This document shows positions 8,765 to 17,099 of a DNA stretch of 64,000 bases, piece by piece; the stretch's first letter is position 1; every line of letters starts with the position of its first letter. The notes below the pieces were generated by a model, which was given only the letters and a program-made list of their open reading frames with translations, was not told the origin of the DNA and searched no databases. The position numbers and the translations under genes were made by a program. Source of the DNA: Actinoplanes sp040639655 (GTDB lineage Bacteria; Actinomycetota; Actinomycetes; Mycobacteriales; Micromonosporaceae); contig NZ_JBFAAI010000002.1 in NCBI RefSeq assembly GCF_040639655.1, positions 62,001-126,000 of the forward strand, read 5' to 3'.

Positions 8765-8785
8765 ACTTTATATCGCATGCGAAAT
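8765..8785. promoter_or_regulatory. Divergent promoter with palindrome over the hydrolase start codon
   Basis: The 49-bp divergent region contains TTTATATCGCATGCGAAATA. On the minus strand TATAAA (8767-8772) is a good -10 for the lipoprotein. The ATG of the hydrolase sits in the 8-bp palindrome CGCATGCG (8774-8781), with only a few bases between the AT-rich box and the ATG, so the hydrolase mRNA may be leaderless. A palindrome over a promoter beside a MarR gene is a candidate MarR operator, but it is short and unproven. Confidence 0.35.
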
Positions 8786-9634
8786 AGTTCGATCGAGATC
8801 GCCGGGCTCGCCGGAACCCTCTTCGAGCCGGCCGGCGAGCCGGCTGCGGTCGTGGTGATCCATCCGGCGACGGCGACGCCCGCCGGGTTCTACGCCGCGT
8901 TCGCGACGTACCTGACGGAGAACGGGATCGCCGCGATCACCTACGACTACCGGGGCACCGGGCGGTCCGGTTCGCCGCGCGACCACCGGGACGCCGGCAT
9001 GCGGCAGTGGATCGAACAGGACGTGCCGGCCGTGACGGCGTGGGCCGCCGGCCGTTTTCCGGGGCTGCCGCAGCTCGCCGTCGGGCACAGCGTCGGCGGG
9101 CACGCGCTGGCCCTGGGGCGAGGCGGGCCCGGCCTGACAGCGTTCGCCCTGGTCGCCTCGCACGTCGCGTCGATCGCCGCCGTTCCCGGCCGGATCGAGC
9201 GTCTGCGCGTACGCCTGGTGTTGTCCGTTCTCGGTCCGGCCCTGGCCGCGGTGCTGGGTTACGTCCCGGCCCGGCGCCTCGGGCTCGGCGAGGACATCCC
9301 GGTGGCCGCCGTCCGGCAGTGGTCCGGCTGGGGGCGGCTGCCGGAGTACTTGTTCTCCGACCCGGAGATGCGCGGTGCCGAGCGGGCCGCGGAGGTCACC
9401 CAGCCGGTGCTGGTGATCGGGCTGAGCGACGACCCGTGGGCGACGCAGGCCCAGGTCGACCGGCTCGCGGAGCGGCTCGTGAACGCGTCCGTCGAGCGCC
9501 GCATCTTCACGCCGGCGGAGGCGGGCGTGAACCGGATCGGTCACCACGGGTTCATGCGCCGCAGCGCGCGGGAGACGCTCTGGCCGGAACTGCTGACCTG
9601 GTTGCAGAAGCGGATCGCGAACGCGACACCATGA
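8777..9634 (+). CDS. Alpha/beta hydrolase
   Basis: 285 residues from ATG 8777. It shows the alpha/beta-hydrolase landmarks: IHPATATPAGFY at the oxyanion loop, YDYRGTGRSG, the nucleophile elbow GHSVGGHAL with Ser, an acidic residue near DDPWAT, and the catalytic His region NRIGHHGFMRRS. The long lid (about residues 125-190) is rich in small and aromatic residues. It resembles the predicted hydrolases of COG4757. The substrate is unknown, probably an ester or amide. It lies 4 bp upstream of a MarR-family gene and is surely co-transcribed with it, so the regulator probably controls this enzyme and itself. Confidence 0.85.
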   Translation: MRNSSIEIAGLAGTLFEPAGEPAAVVVIHPATATPAGFYAAFATYLTENGIAAITYDYRGTGRSGSPRDHRDAGMRQWIEQDVPAVTAWAAGRFPGLPQLAVGHSVGGHALALGRGGPGLTAFALVASHVASIAAVPGRIERLRVRLVLSVLGPALAAVLGYVPARRLGLGEDIPVAAVRQWSGWGRLPEYLFSDPEMRGAERAAEVTQPVLVIGLSDDPWATQAQVDRLAERLVNASVERRIFTPAEAGVNRIGHHGFMRRSARETLWPELLTWLQKRIANATP

Positions 9635-9638
9635 CCGG

Positions 9639-10052
9639 GTGAACAACCGACTGGTCTTCGACCTGATGACCGCCGAGCGCTCGGTGCGGCGCTGGATCGA
9701 CGCCCGCTCCGGTGACAGCGGCATCGGGGCGGCGGGCGCGGGAGTGCTCTTTCATCTCGCCGGCCACGACGACGCCCTGGTCGGTGACGTGGCGGCGGCC
9801 CTGTGCGCGTCGCCGTCCGGGATCAGCGGGCTGGTCAGCCGCCTGGAGAAGGGCGGTTTCGTGGCGAAGGCGCCGGATGCGGGCGACGCGCGGGCGGTCC
9901 GGCTGTCACTGACGCCGGCCGGGCGGGAGGCGGTGGCCACGGCGAAGGCGGTGGTACGGGAGCTCAACGCCGAGATGTCCGAGGGGTTCGACGCGGCGGA
10001 AATGGCCGTCGTCTCCCGCTGGCTGGGACATATCACACAACGTCTGGCCTAG
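9639..10052 (+). CDS. MarR-family transcriptional regulator
   Basis: 137 residues from GTG 9639, 4 bp after the hydrolase stop. The winged helix-turn-helix is evident: LVGDVAAALCASPSGISGLV forms the HTH, SRLEKGGFVAKAPDAGDARA is the recognition helix to wing with the DxRA signature, and LSLTPAGREAV follows. The C-terminal helices would dimerise. MarR proteins repress nearby genes and release DNA on binding small phenolic or lipophilic ligands. The obvious target is the hydrolase operon promoter, where a short palindrome overlaps the start codon. There are no cysteines suggesting a redox switch. Confidence 0.9.
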   Translation: MNNRLVFDLMTAERSVRRWIDARSGDSGIGAAGAGVLFHLAGHDDALVGDVAAALCASPSGISGLVSRLEKGGFVAKAPDAGDARAVRLSLTPAGREAVATAKAVVRELNAEMSEGFDAAEMAVVSRWLGHITQRLA

Positions 10053-10120
10053 CCGCACTTCCCCGCGGGCTCTGGGCATACCAAGGTGGTAACCGGGTGC
10101 CGTGAGGCGAGGGAGTACTG

Positions 10121-11527
10121 ATGAGTCATCGAGTGGTAGTGGTGGGGGCCGGCTTCGGCGGCCTGTTCGCGATCAAGGCGCTGCGCCGTGCCGACGTCGA
10201 GATCACCCTGATCAACGGGACGGCGTACCACCTCTTCCAGCCGCTGCTCTATCAGGTCGCCACCGGCATCCTGTCCGAGGGCGAGGTGGCGCCGCCGATC
10301 CGTGAGGTGCTGCACCGGCAGAAGAACGTGGACGTCCGGCTCGGCTGGGTGCAGGACGTCGACGTGGAGGCGAAGGTGGTGTCGGTGGCCGGGCCGGGCA
10401 TCGACTACACGGTCCCGTACGACACGCTGATCGTCGCCGCGGGCGCCTCCCAGTCGTACTTCGGCAACGACGAGTTCGCCGACCACGCACCCGGCATGAA
10501 GAGCATCGACGACGCCCTGGAGCTGCGTGCCAAGATCTTCGGCGCGTTCGAGGTCGCCGACCTGCACACCGACCCGGAGACGATCGAGCGCTGGATGACG
10601 TTCGTGGTCGTCGGCGCGGGGCCCACCGGCACCGAGATGGCCGGTCAGATCGCCGAGCTGGCCCACCGCACGCTGCGCGGGCAGTACCGGCACATCGACT
10701 CCCGCAAGGCGCGGATCCTGCTGGTCGACGCGGTCGGTGCCGTGCTGAACACGTTCGGCGACCAGCTCTCCGCGAAGGCCGAGAAGCAGCTCGACAAGCT
10801 GGGTGTCGAGGTTCGTACCAACACTAAGGTCGTCGCCGTCGACTCGACCGGCATCGAGGTCGAGTCGGACGGCCGGCGCGAGCGCATCCCGGCGATGACC
10901 AAGGTCTGGGCGGCCGGGGTCGCGGCGCCCGCGCTGGCCGCGAAACTGGCCGCCGCGACCGGCGCCAAGACCGACCGGGCCGGGCGGATCCAGGTCGAGC
11001 CGAACACCAGCCTGCCGGGTCACCCGGAGATCTTCGTGCTCGGCGACATGATGAACCTGGCCGGCGAGGACGGCAAGCCGCTGCCGGGGGTGGCGCAGGT
11101 GGCCATCCAGAGCGGCCGGCACGCCGCCGGCCAGATCAAGCGCCGTCTCGCCGGCAAGGAGACCGGCCAGCCGTTCCGGTACTTCGACAAGGGCAGCCTG
11201 GCGACGATCTCCCGCTTCTCGGCGGTCGCCAGCATCGGGAAGTTGCGGCTGTCCGGCTTCCCGGCCTGGGTGGTGTGGGTGGCGGTGCACCTGTTCTACC
11301 TGGTCGGCTTCAAGAACCGGGTGACCGCGGTGCTGCACTGGTTCGTCAGTTTCCTCGGCCGCGGCCGGTCGGAGCGGGTGGCCACCCAGCAGCAGGCGTT
11401 CGCCCGCCAGGCGATCCGGGCGTACGGCGATCCGTTCCGCCGGGCCGAGGCCGTTCAGTCCGGTTCACAGACCCCGGCCGTCCAGGCGGGCGTGACCAGG
11501 ACGACGGAGGTCCGGCAGGCCGGGTAG
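10121..11527 (+). CDS. ndh: Type II NADH dehydrogenase (NDH-2)
   Basis: 468 residues from ATG 10121 with GGGAG upstream. The first dinucleotide-binding motif is at the N-terminus (VVVVGAGFGGLFAIKAL, for FAD) and the second in the middle (FVVVGAGPTGTEMAG, for NADH). FQPLLYQVATGIL is a hallmark of bacterial NDH-2, and IFVLGDMMN binds the flavin. A C-terminal amphipathic and hydrophobic stretch (WVVWVAVHLFYLVGF) attaches it to the inner face of the membrane. It oxidises NADH and reduces menaquinone without pumping protons. The roughly 60-residue tail after that is polar and typical for actinomycetes. It is a single gene between the MarR gene and thymidine kinase. Confidence 0.95.
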   Translation: MSHRVVVVGAGFGGLFAIKALRRADVEITLINGTAYHLFQPLLYQVATGILSEGEVAPPIREVLHRQKNVDVRLGWVQDVDVEAKVVSVAGPGIDYTVPYDTLIVAAGASQSYFGNDEFADHAPGMKSIDDALELRAKIFGAFEVADLHTDPETIERWMTFVVVGAGPTGTEMAGQIAELAHRTLRGQYRHIDSRKARILLVDAVGAVLNTFGDQLSAKAEKQLDKLGVEVRTNTKVVAVDSTGIEVESDGRRERIPAMTKVWAAGVAAPALAAKLAAATGAKTDRAGRIQVEPNTSLPGHPEIFVLGDMMNLAGEDGKPLPGVAQVAIQSGRHAAGQIKRRLAGKETGQPFRYFDKGSLATISRFSAVASIGKLRLSGFPAWVVWVAVHLFYLVGFKNRVTAVLHWFVSFLGRGRSERVATQQQAFARQAIRAYGDPFRRAEAVQSGSQTPAVQAGVTRTTEVRQAG

Positions 11528-11566
11528 CGTGTACCGGCCCGCTGAAAGTCATGAGGAAGGCTCGCC

Positions 11567-12217
11567 TTGGTACCGGTCACCGTCAGCACCCCCGTCGTGT
11601 CCCGCGCCAGGACCCTCGCCCCGGTCTTTCACGAGCTGACGCTCTTCCACGGCAGCATGGGGGCGGGCAAGTCGACGCTCGCGCTGCAGAACGCGTACAA
11701 CCGCCGTCAGGCCGGCCGGCCCGGGATTCTGCTGACCAGCATGGACCGGGCCGGGGCCGGGGTGATGTCGTCGCGGCTCGGTGTCGAGGCGGACGCCTTC
11801 GAGGTGACCGACGGCACCGAGCTGACCGTGCTGATCGCCGACGAGGTGCCGGCCGGCGGTTTCGTGATCGTCGACGAGGCTCAGTTCCTGCGACCCGAGC
11901 AGGTCGAGCAGCTGGCCTGGGCGGTCGACGAGCTGTGCGTGGACGTGGACTGCTACGCGATCTCGACGGACTTCATGTCGCGGCTGTTCCCGGGCGCGCA
12001 GCGGCTGCTGGAGCTGGCCGACAACATCGTGTCCCTGCAGGTCGAGGTGACCTGCTGGTGCGGCCGCCCGGGGCGGCAGAACGCGCGGATCGAGGACGGC
12101 CGGGTGGCCCGCTCGGGCGCGCAGGTGGCGGTCGGGGACACCTCGGACGCGGCCGAGGTCACCTACCGGGTGCTGTGCCGGCGTCACTGGCGCGACGGGG
12201 ACGCCGGCCCCGCCTGA
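11567..12217 (+). CDS. tdk: Thymidine kinase
   Basis: 216 residues from TTG 11567, with AGGAAGG at the right distance upstream; no ATG or GTG fits as well. It belongs to the TK1-like (type II) family: P-loop GSMGAGKSTLALQ, the DEAQFL motif with the catalytic Glu, and the lasso around DFMSRLFPGAQRLLE. Zinc-binding cysteines are visible as TCWCGRPG and VLCRRHW. It phosphorylates thymidine to dTMP in the salvage pathway in the cytoplasm. The N-terminal extension of about 20 residues is not conserved-looking. It is convergent with the nuclease gene, with only 10 bp between them and no separate terminator visible. Confidence 0.92.
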   Translation: MVPVTVSTPVVSRARTLAPVFHELTLFHGSMGAGKSTLALQNAYNRRQAGRPGILLTSMDRAGAGVMSSRLGVEADAFEVTDGTELTVLIADEVPAGGFVIVDEAQFLRPEQVEQLAWAVDELCVDVDCYAISTDFMSRLFPGAQRLLELADNIVSLQVEVTCWCGRPGRQNARIEDGRVARSGAQVAVGDTSDAAEVTYRVLCRRHWRDGDAGPA

Positions 12218-12227
12218 GACCCGCCGG

Positions 12228-13178
12228 TCACCCCACCTCGGGGTAGATCATCCAGGCGCGCAGGTCGCCGTGGACGTCGAAGAGGTAGCCGCCGTCGCCG
12301 ACGCTGTGGTTTGCCGGGTCGACGTTCGTGAAGATCGGCTTCGTGAGGCCCCAGTACTTGTGGGTGGCGGTGTTCCTCCCCTTGCCGATGTGGACGTGGA
12401 CGTCGCCGCCGGCCGGGACCACGGTTCCGGCCGGGAGGGTGTAACGGCGCAGCCCGGAATCGCGCACCCACCAGCCGCCGATCGGGACGCCCGCGGCCGA
12501 CGGATTGTGGATCTTGAAATATTCGCCGTTGAGGTTCTCCTGGTCGACGCCGTCGGCGTCCGGGTTGACGGTCAGGGTGAGGCCGCTGCTCTGAGCCGGG
12601 CCGGACCGGCAGCTGTCGGTGTCGTAGAGTTCACGGCCGGCGGCGGCGGCCTCCTGCGCGGCTCGGTGGTAGACCCCGTCCATGGCCCACTCCCCGGGCC
12701 ACGCCTGCCAGAGGACATGGCCCTCGCGGACCAGCTGCTCCCCGACGTCACGCCACTGCCCGCCTACCTTGACCGCGACCGAGCGCAGCGGCCGGCCCTC
12801 GCTCTTGCTGGCGGCCTTCAGCGAGGTGAGGCGCACGGTTCCGCCGCCGGCCCTGATCAGCTGCTCGAGGCGCACGTTGGCGGCGACGGCGTGACAGTCG
12901 CCCTTCCGCCGTTCCGGGTGGTGCGAATACGTCTTCATCTCCATCGCCTGGATGCCGAGGATCCGTACCGAGACGAGGTTCTTCGCGCCGTCCCCGGCGA
13001 GGTCCACCCGGATGGTGTCGCCGTCCGGGGTCCAGTCCACCTTTCCGGTCCACATCTGACAGCGCGGGCTGCCGGACTCCGCCGTGCAGGCGGTGGTGGC
13101 GGCGGCTTCGGCGGGAGCGGCGAGCCCGGTCACGGTCAGCGTCGTGACGGCGGCGAGGGCAGCGAGGCGGCGGAGCAT
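12228..13178 (-). CDS. Secreted thermonuclease-like protein with lamin-tail domain
   Basis: 316 residues with a signal peptide (RRLAALAAVTTLTVTGLA, cut near AEAA). Residues about 40-190 form a staphylococcal-nuclease fold: DGDTIRVDLAG, VSVRILGIQAMEM, then EQLVREGHVLW. The Arg and Asp of the active site are recognisable, although the canonical ERY-type glutamate segment is replaced by SEGRPLRSVAV. Residues about 205-316 form a lamin-tail (LTD) beta-sandwich with EYFKIHNPS, IGGWWVRD and YTLPAGTVVPAGG. LTD domains often sit on secreted nucleases and are thought to bind surfaces or nucleic acid. The protein is probably extracellular, for DNA scavenging or remodelling. Confidence 0.85.
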   Translation of the reverse strand: MLRRLAALAAVTTLTVTGLAAPAEAAATTACTAESGSPRCQMWTGKVDWTPDGDTIRVDLAGDGAKNLVSVRILGIQAMEMKTYSHHPERRKGDCHAVAANVRLEQLIRAGGGTVRLTSLKAASKSEGRPLRSVAVKVGGQWRDVGEQLVREGHVLWQAWPGEWAMDGVYHRAAQEAAAAGRELYDTDSCRSGPAQSSGLTLTVNPDADGVDQENLNGEYFKIHNPSAAGVPIGGWWVRDSGLRRYTLPAGTVVPAGGDVHVHIGKGRNTATHKYWGLTKPIFTNVDPANHSVGDGGYLFDVHGDLRAWMIYPEVG

Positions 13179-13277
13179 GACGGATCCATCGGTCCCGGCG
13201 ACCGGCGCTTGAGGGTCTTTCCTCCACCAAGGTCGTTAGCTAGGCTAAGGACCGACCGTGGTGTAAGGAGCAGGAGC

Positions 13278-15053
13278 TTGACCGCAGCCCCACGCCGTGC
13301 CCCCAGGGCCGGCATCCACCCTGATCCTTCGAAGACCTGGCTGCGGCGCGCATGGCCGATCGTCCGCGCCCACCGTGCCCTGCTGCTCACCTCGCTGGCG
13401 CTGTCGTTCGCCGGCCTCGTCGTCCAGGTGCAGATCCCCGACCTGATCCGGATCGGCATCGACCGGGCCCTGGTGGACCGCACCGACGGGCTCGAGAAGT
13501 ACGTGTGGCTGATCGCGGTCCTCGCCGTCGTCCAGGGCGTCATCAACTTCCTGGCCCGGCTGTACCTGCTGCGCACCGCGTACGAGATGGAGTACGACCT
13601 GCGCAACCTCGTCTTCGCCCACATGATGCGGATGTCGTACGCCTTCTACGACCGGGTGCAGTCCGGTGAGCTGATCTCCCGGGCCACCAGCGACATCCGG
13701 GCCGTGCAGATGTACCTGGCGTTCGGCCCGTCGATCCTGGTCCAGTGCACCATCGCCGGTATCGCCTTCGCCCTGATGGTGTCGATCAACGCTCCCCTGG
13801 CCGTGGTCGCGATGCTGACCATGCCGGTCATCGCGGTGCTCGGCGTACGCATGCGCAAGGCCATCTTCCCGGTCTCGTGGCTCATCCAGTCGAGGCTGGC
13901 CGGGGTCGCGACCGTGGTCGACGAGAACATCCAGGGCGTGCGGATCGTCAAGTCGTTCGCGGCCGAGCGACGGCAGCTCAACACCCTGGCCAGGGCGGCC
14001 GACGGGGTGCGCTGGGCCTACACCGCCGACTCCCGGATCCGCAGCCGGTGGCTGCCGGTGATGGACAACCTGCCCCGGCTGGGGCTGGCCATGGTGCTGC
14101 TGATCGGCGGTCTCATGGTCCTGGACGGGAACGCGACGGTCGGGACGATCGTGGCGTTCAACTCCTACGTGCTGATGCTGCAGCCGCCGTTCCGGATGCT
14201 CGGCATGATCATCATGATGGGGCAGCGGGCGGCCGCCTCGGCGCAGCGCATCTACGACATCCTGGACACCCCCGCGGACATCGTCGAACCGGCGGCCCCG
14301 GTCGTGCCGGAACCGCGCGGGGACGTACGTTTCGAGGGCGTGCGTTTCGCGTACCCCGATGGGACCGTCGCCCTCGACGGCCTTGATCTGCGCGTCCGGC
14401 CCGGTGAGACGGTGGCGCTGGTCGGGGCGACCGGCAGCGGCAAGTCGACCGTGGCACGGCTCGTGGCCCGGTTCTACGATCCGGCGGCCGGGCGGATCCT
14501 CGTCGACGGCGTCGACGTGCGCGAATACCCCTTGGCGACGCTGCGGGACCGGGTCGGGATCGTGCCGGACGAGCCGTTCCTGTTCTCGGTGTCGCTGCAC
14601 GACAACATCGCCTTCGGCCGGCCGTCGGCCACCCGCGAGCAGGTCGTCGCGGCAGCCCGGGCGGCGGGTGCGGACGGGTTCGTCACCGACCTGCCCCACG
14701 GTTACGACACGGTGGTCGGCGAACGCGGCTACACCCTGTCCGGCGGCCAGCGGCAGCGCATCGCCATCGCCCGCGCGCTGCTGGTCAACCCCCCGGTGCT
14801 CATCCTCGACGACGCCACCAGCGCCATCGACGTCCGCGTCGAGCACGGCATCCACGAAGCACTGCGCGACCTGATGCGCGACCGCACCACGATCGTCGTC
14901 GCCCACCGGCTGGCCACCATCGGCCTCGCCGACCGCGTCGTGCTGATCGAGAACGGCCGGGCGGTCGCCGACGGCACCCACGCGTCGCTGCTCGAGACCG
15001 AGCCGCGGTACCGCAGAGTCCTGGCGAGCACACCTCGGGAGGCCGTCGCGTGA
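13278..15053 (+). CDS. ABC exporter subunit, ATPase-permease fusion (degenerate ATP-site half)
   Basis: 591 residues from TTG 13278, with AAGGAG 7 nt upstream; longer in-frame starts would run through the nuclease gene. Six transmembrane helices (about 30-320) are followed by the nucleotide-binding domain: Walker A GATGSGKST, canonical signature LSGGQRQR, switch His in VVAHRLAT. Walker B reads VLILDDATSAID, with Asp in place of the catalytic Glu, and the Q-loop reads VPDEPFLFS, with Asp in place of Gln. This is the pattern of the subunit that supplies the dead Walker B in heterodimeric exporters (TM287/288, BmrCD type). It overlaps the partner gene by 4 nt. Substrate unknown; drug, lipid or siderophore export are the usual options. 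Confidence 0.92.
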   Translation: MTAAPRRAPRAGIHPDPSKTWLRRAWPIVRAHRALLLTSLALSFAGLVVQVQIPDLIRIGIDRALVDRTDGLEKYVWLIAVLAVVQGVINFLARLYLLRTAYEMEYDLRNLVFAHMMRMSYAFYDRVQSGELISRATSDIRAVQMYLAFGPSILVQCTIAGIAFALMVSINAPLAVVAMLTMPVIAVLGVRMRKAIFPVSWLIQSRLAGVATVVDENIQGVRIVKSFAAERRQLNTLARAADGVRWAYTADSRIRSRWLPVMDNLPRLGLAMVLLIGGLMVLDGNATVGTIVAFNSYVLMLQPPFRMLGMIIMMGQRAAASAQRIYDILDTPADIVEPAAPVVPEPRGDVRFEGVRFAYPDGTVALDGLDLRVRPGETVALVGATGSGKSTVARLVARFYDPAAGRILVDGVDVREYPLATLRDRVGIVPDEPFLFSVSLHDNIAFGRPSATREQVVAAARAAGADGFVTDLPHGYDTVVGERGYTLSGGQRQRIAIARALLVNPPVLILDDATSAIDVRVEHGIHEALRDLMRDRTTIVVAHRLATIGLADRVVLIENGRAVADGTHASLLETEPRYRRVLASTPREAVA

Positions 15054-17005
15054 GCATGTTCGGCGGCGGTTTCGGCGGACCGGGCGGCGGATCGGGTTCC
15101 GGGGCGATCGGCGGACTCGGCGGCACCGGCGCCGGCGGCCGCGACCGCCGGCAGGGCACGAGCACCCCCTTCGCGGGCATCCCCGAGGAGCTGATCGCCG
15201 GCGTCACGGCCCTGGAGGCACGCGAGCCGGTGCGCCCCGAACCGGACGAACCGTTCAGCCAGGACCCGGACAGCGGCCGGCTCACCCTGTGGTCGCTGCT
15301 GTCCGGCCGCCCCGGGCTGCTCGTGGCCGCGGCCCTGGCCGTCCTGCTGGAGGCGCTGCTGCTGCAGTCCGGGCCGTACCTCGTACAGATCGGCATCGAC
15401 CACGGCATCGTGGCCGGCGAGGTGCCGTGGCTGGTCTTCGCCGCCGTCGCGTTCCTGGTGTCGGTGGTCCTGACCGCCGTCGCGTCGGGTGTGCGCATCC
15501 GGGCCAGCGGCCGGCTCTCCGCCTACGCCACGCGCGACCTGCGGGTCCGTGTCTTCGCCCACCTGCAGCGCCTCAGCCTCGACTTCTACACCCGCGAGAA
15601 GGCCGGCGTCACGATGACCCGGATGACCTCGGACGTGGAGGCGCTGCAGCATCTGCTCTCCGAGGGCTTCGCCCAGTTCCTGATCCATGGCCTGACCATG
15701 GTGGTGGTCACCGCGGTGCTGTTCCACTACGACGCGACACTCGCCGTGATCACGTTGCTGCTCGTCGTCCCGCCGCTGCTGGCGCTGTCACTGTGGTTCC
15801 GCAAGGCCGCCGACGTCGGCTACAACCGTCAGCGCGACACCATCGCGGCGCTCTTCACCCACCTCTCCGAGAGCCTCTACGGCGTACGGGTGATCACCGC
15901 TCACAACCAGCGCGACCGGAGTGTCGCCGAACACCGCGAGGTGGTCGGCGGCTACCGCGACGCCAACGACCACACCGGGCGGATCAACGCCGTCTACGGA
16001 CCCGGCACCTCGGTGATCGGGCTGCTCGGCCTGGCCGCCCTGCTGCTGATCGGCGGCCGGATGGTCCTGAACGGCACCCTGACGATCGGCGAGCTCACCG
16101 CGTTCGTGCTCTACCTGAACGCGTTCTTCCAGCCGGTGCAACAGCTCGTCCAGCTCTACACCAACTACCAGCAGGCCCGCGCCGCGCTCGGCAAACTCCG
16201 CGGCCTGCTGCACACCTCCCCCGCGGTGCGGGAGAAACCCGGGGCGATGCCGCTGCCGCCGGCGGAGGGCGCCATCGAACTGCGGGAGATCACCTTCGGG
16301 TACGACGAGACGCGTCCCGTCCTGCACGACGTGAACCTGCGGATCGCCCCCGGCGAGACCGTCGCCTGCGTCGGCCCGACCGGAGCCGGCAAGTCGACCC
16401 TGGCCAAGCTGGTGGCCCGCCTCTACGACCCGGACGCGGGCGCCGTCCTGATCGACGGCCACGACCTGCGGGACGTCACCCTGGACTCGCTGCACCGCCA
16501 GATCGGCGTGGTCCCGCAGGAGCCGTTCCTGTTCGCCGGCACGCTGCGCGACAACATCGCCTTCGCCCGCCCGGACGCCCCCGACGAGCTGGTCGAGGCC
16601 GCCGTGGACGCGGTGGGCCTGCGCGACCTGGTCGGCCGCTCCCCCGACGGCCTGAACACGATCCTGCACGAACGCGGCCAGTCGGTGTCGTCGGGCGAAC
16701 GGCAGCTCATCGCGCTGGCCCGGGTCTTCGTGGCCGAACCCCGGGTGGTCGTCCTCGACGAGGCCACGTCGAGCCTGGACCTGCGTTCGGAACTGCGGGT
16801 CGAGGCCGCGATCCAGCGGCTGCTCGAAGGGCGTACCGCGATCCTCGTCGCGCACCGCCTGTCGACCGCCCGCCGCGCCGACCGGGTGATCGTCGTGGAC
16901 CGTGGAGGCATCGCCGAACAGGGCACCCACGAGGAACTGATCGCCGCCCGGGGCCATTACGCCGCCATGTACGCGACCTGGGAGTCACACACCACCCACC
17001 GGTAG
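15050..17005 (+). CDS. ABC exporter subunit, ATPase-permease fusion (canonical ATP-site half)
   Basis: 651 residues from GTG 15050, the GTGA overlapping the stop of its partner. A Gly-rich N-terminal extension (GGGFGGPGGGSGSG) of about 60 residues precedes six transmembrane helices (about 85-370). The ATPase has Walker A GPTGAGKST, Q-loop VPQEPFLFAG, Walker B VVVLDEATSSLD with the catalytic Glu, and His in LVAHRLST. Its signature is SVSSGERQL instead of LSGGQ. This half therefore supplies the intact Walker motifs of one site and the degenerate signature of the other, complementing the upstream subunit. The two form one heterodimeric exporter in the cytoplasmic membrane. Confidence 0.93.
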   Translation: MSMFGGGFGGPGGGSGSGAIGGLGGTGAGGRDRRQGTSTPFAGIPEELIAGVTALEAREPVRPEPDEPFSQDPDSGRLTLWSLLSGRPGLLVAAALAVLLEALLLQSGPYLVQIGIDHGIVAGEVPWLVFAAVAFLVSVVLTAVASGVRIRASGRLSAYATRDLRVRVFAHLQRLSLDFYTREKAGVTMTRMTSDVEALQHLLSEGFAQFLIHGLTMVVVTAVLFHYDATLAVITLLLVVPPLLALSLWFRKAADVGYNRQRDTIAALFTHLSESLYGVRVITAHNQRDRSVAEHREVVGGYRDANDHTGRINAVYGPGTSVIGLLGLAALLLIGGRMVLNGTLTIGELTAFVLYLNAFFQPVQQLVQLYTNYQQARAALGKLRGLLHTSPAVREKPGAMPLPPAEGAIELREITFGYDETRPVLHDVNLRIAPGETVACVGPTGAGKSTLAKLVARLYDPDAGAVLIDGHDLRDVTLDSLHRQIGVVPQEPFLFAGTLRDNIAFARPDAPDELVEAAVDAVGLRDLVGRSPDGLNTILHERGQSVSSGERQLIALARVFVAEPRVVVLDEATSSLDLRSELRVEAAIQRLLEGRTAILVAHRLSTARRADRVIVVDRGGIAEQGTHEELIAARGHYAAMYATWESHTTHR

Positions 17006-17099
17006 TGATGACCCTAACGGTATAGAAATCAAGCTCATAGATCGTTGCGCATCGGTCGATGGGACAGGAAGGGTCGGGGCATCCCAACGGAGGTGCTTT

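Noticed and set aside
8727..8778. ATG at 8778 as start of the minus-strand lipoprotein
   Set aside because: It would overlap the divergent hydrolase start and promoter; GTG 8727 has a better leader peptide.
12270..13277. Open frame extending the ABC exporter upstream
   Set aside because: It runs antisense through the nuclease gene; the TTG at 13278 with AAGGAG is the real start.
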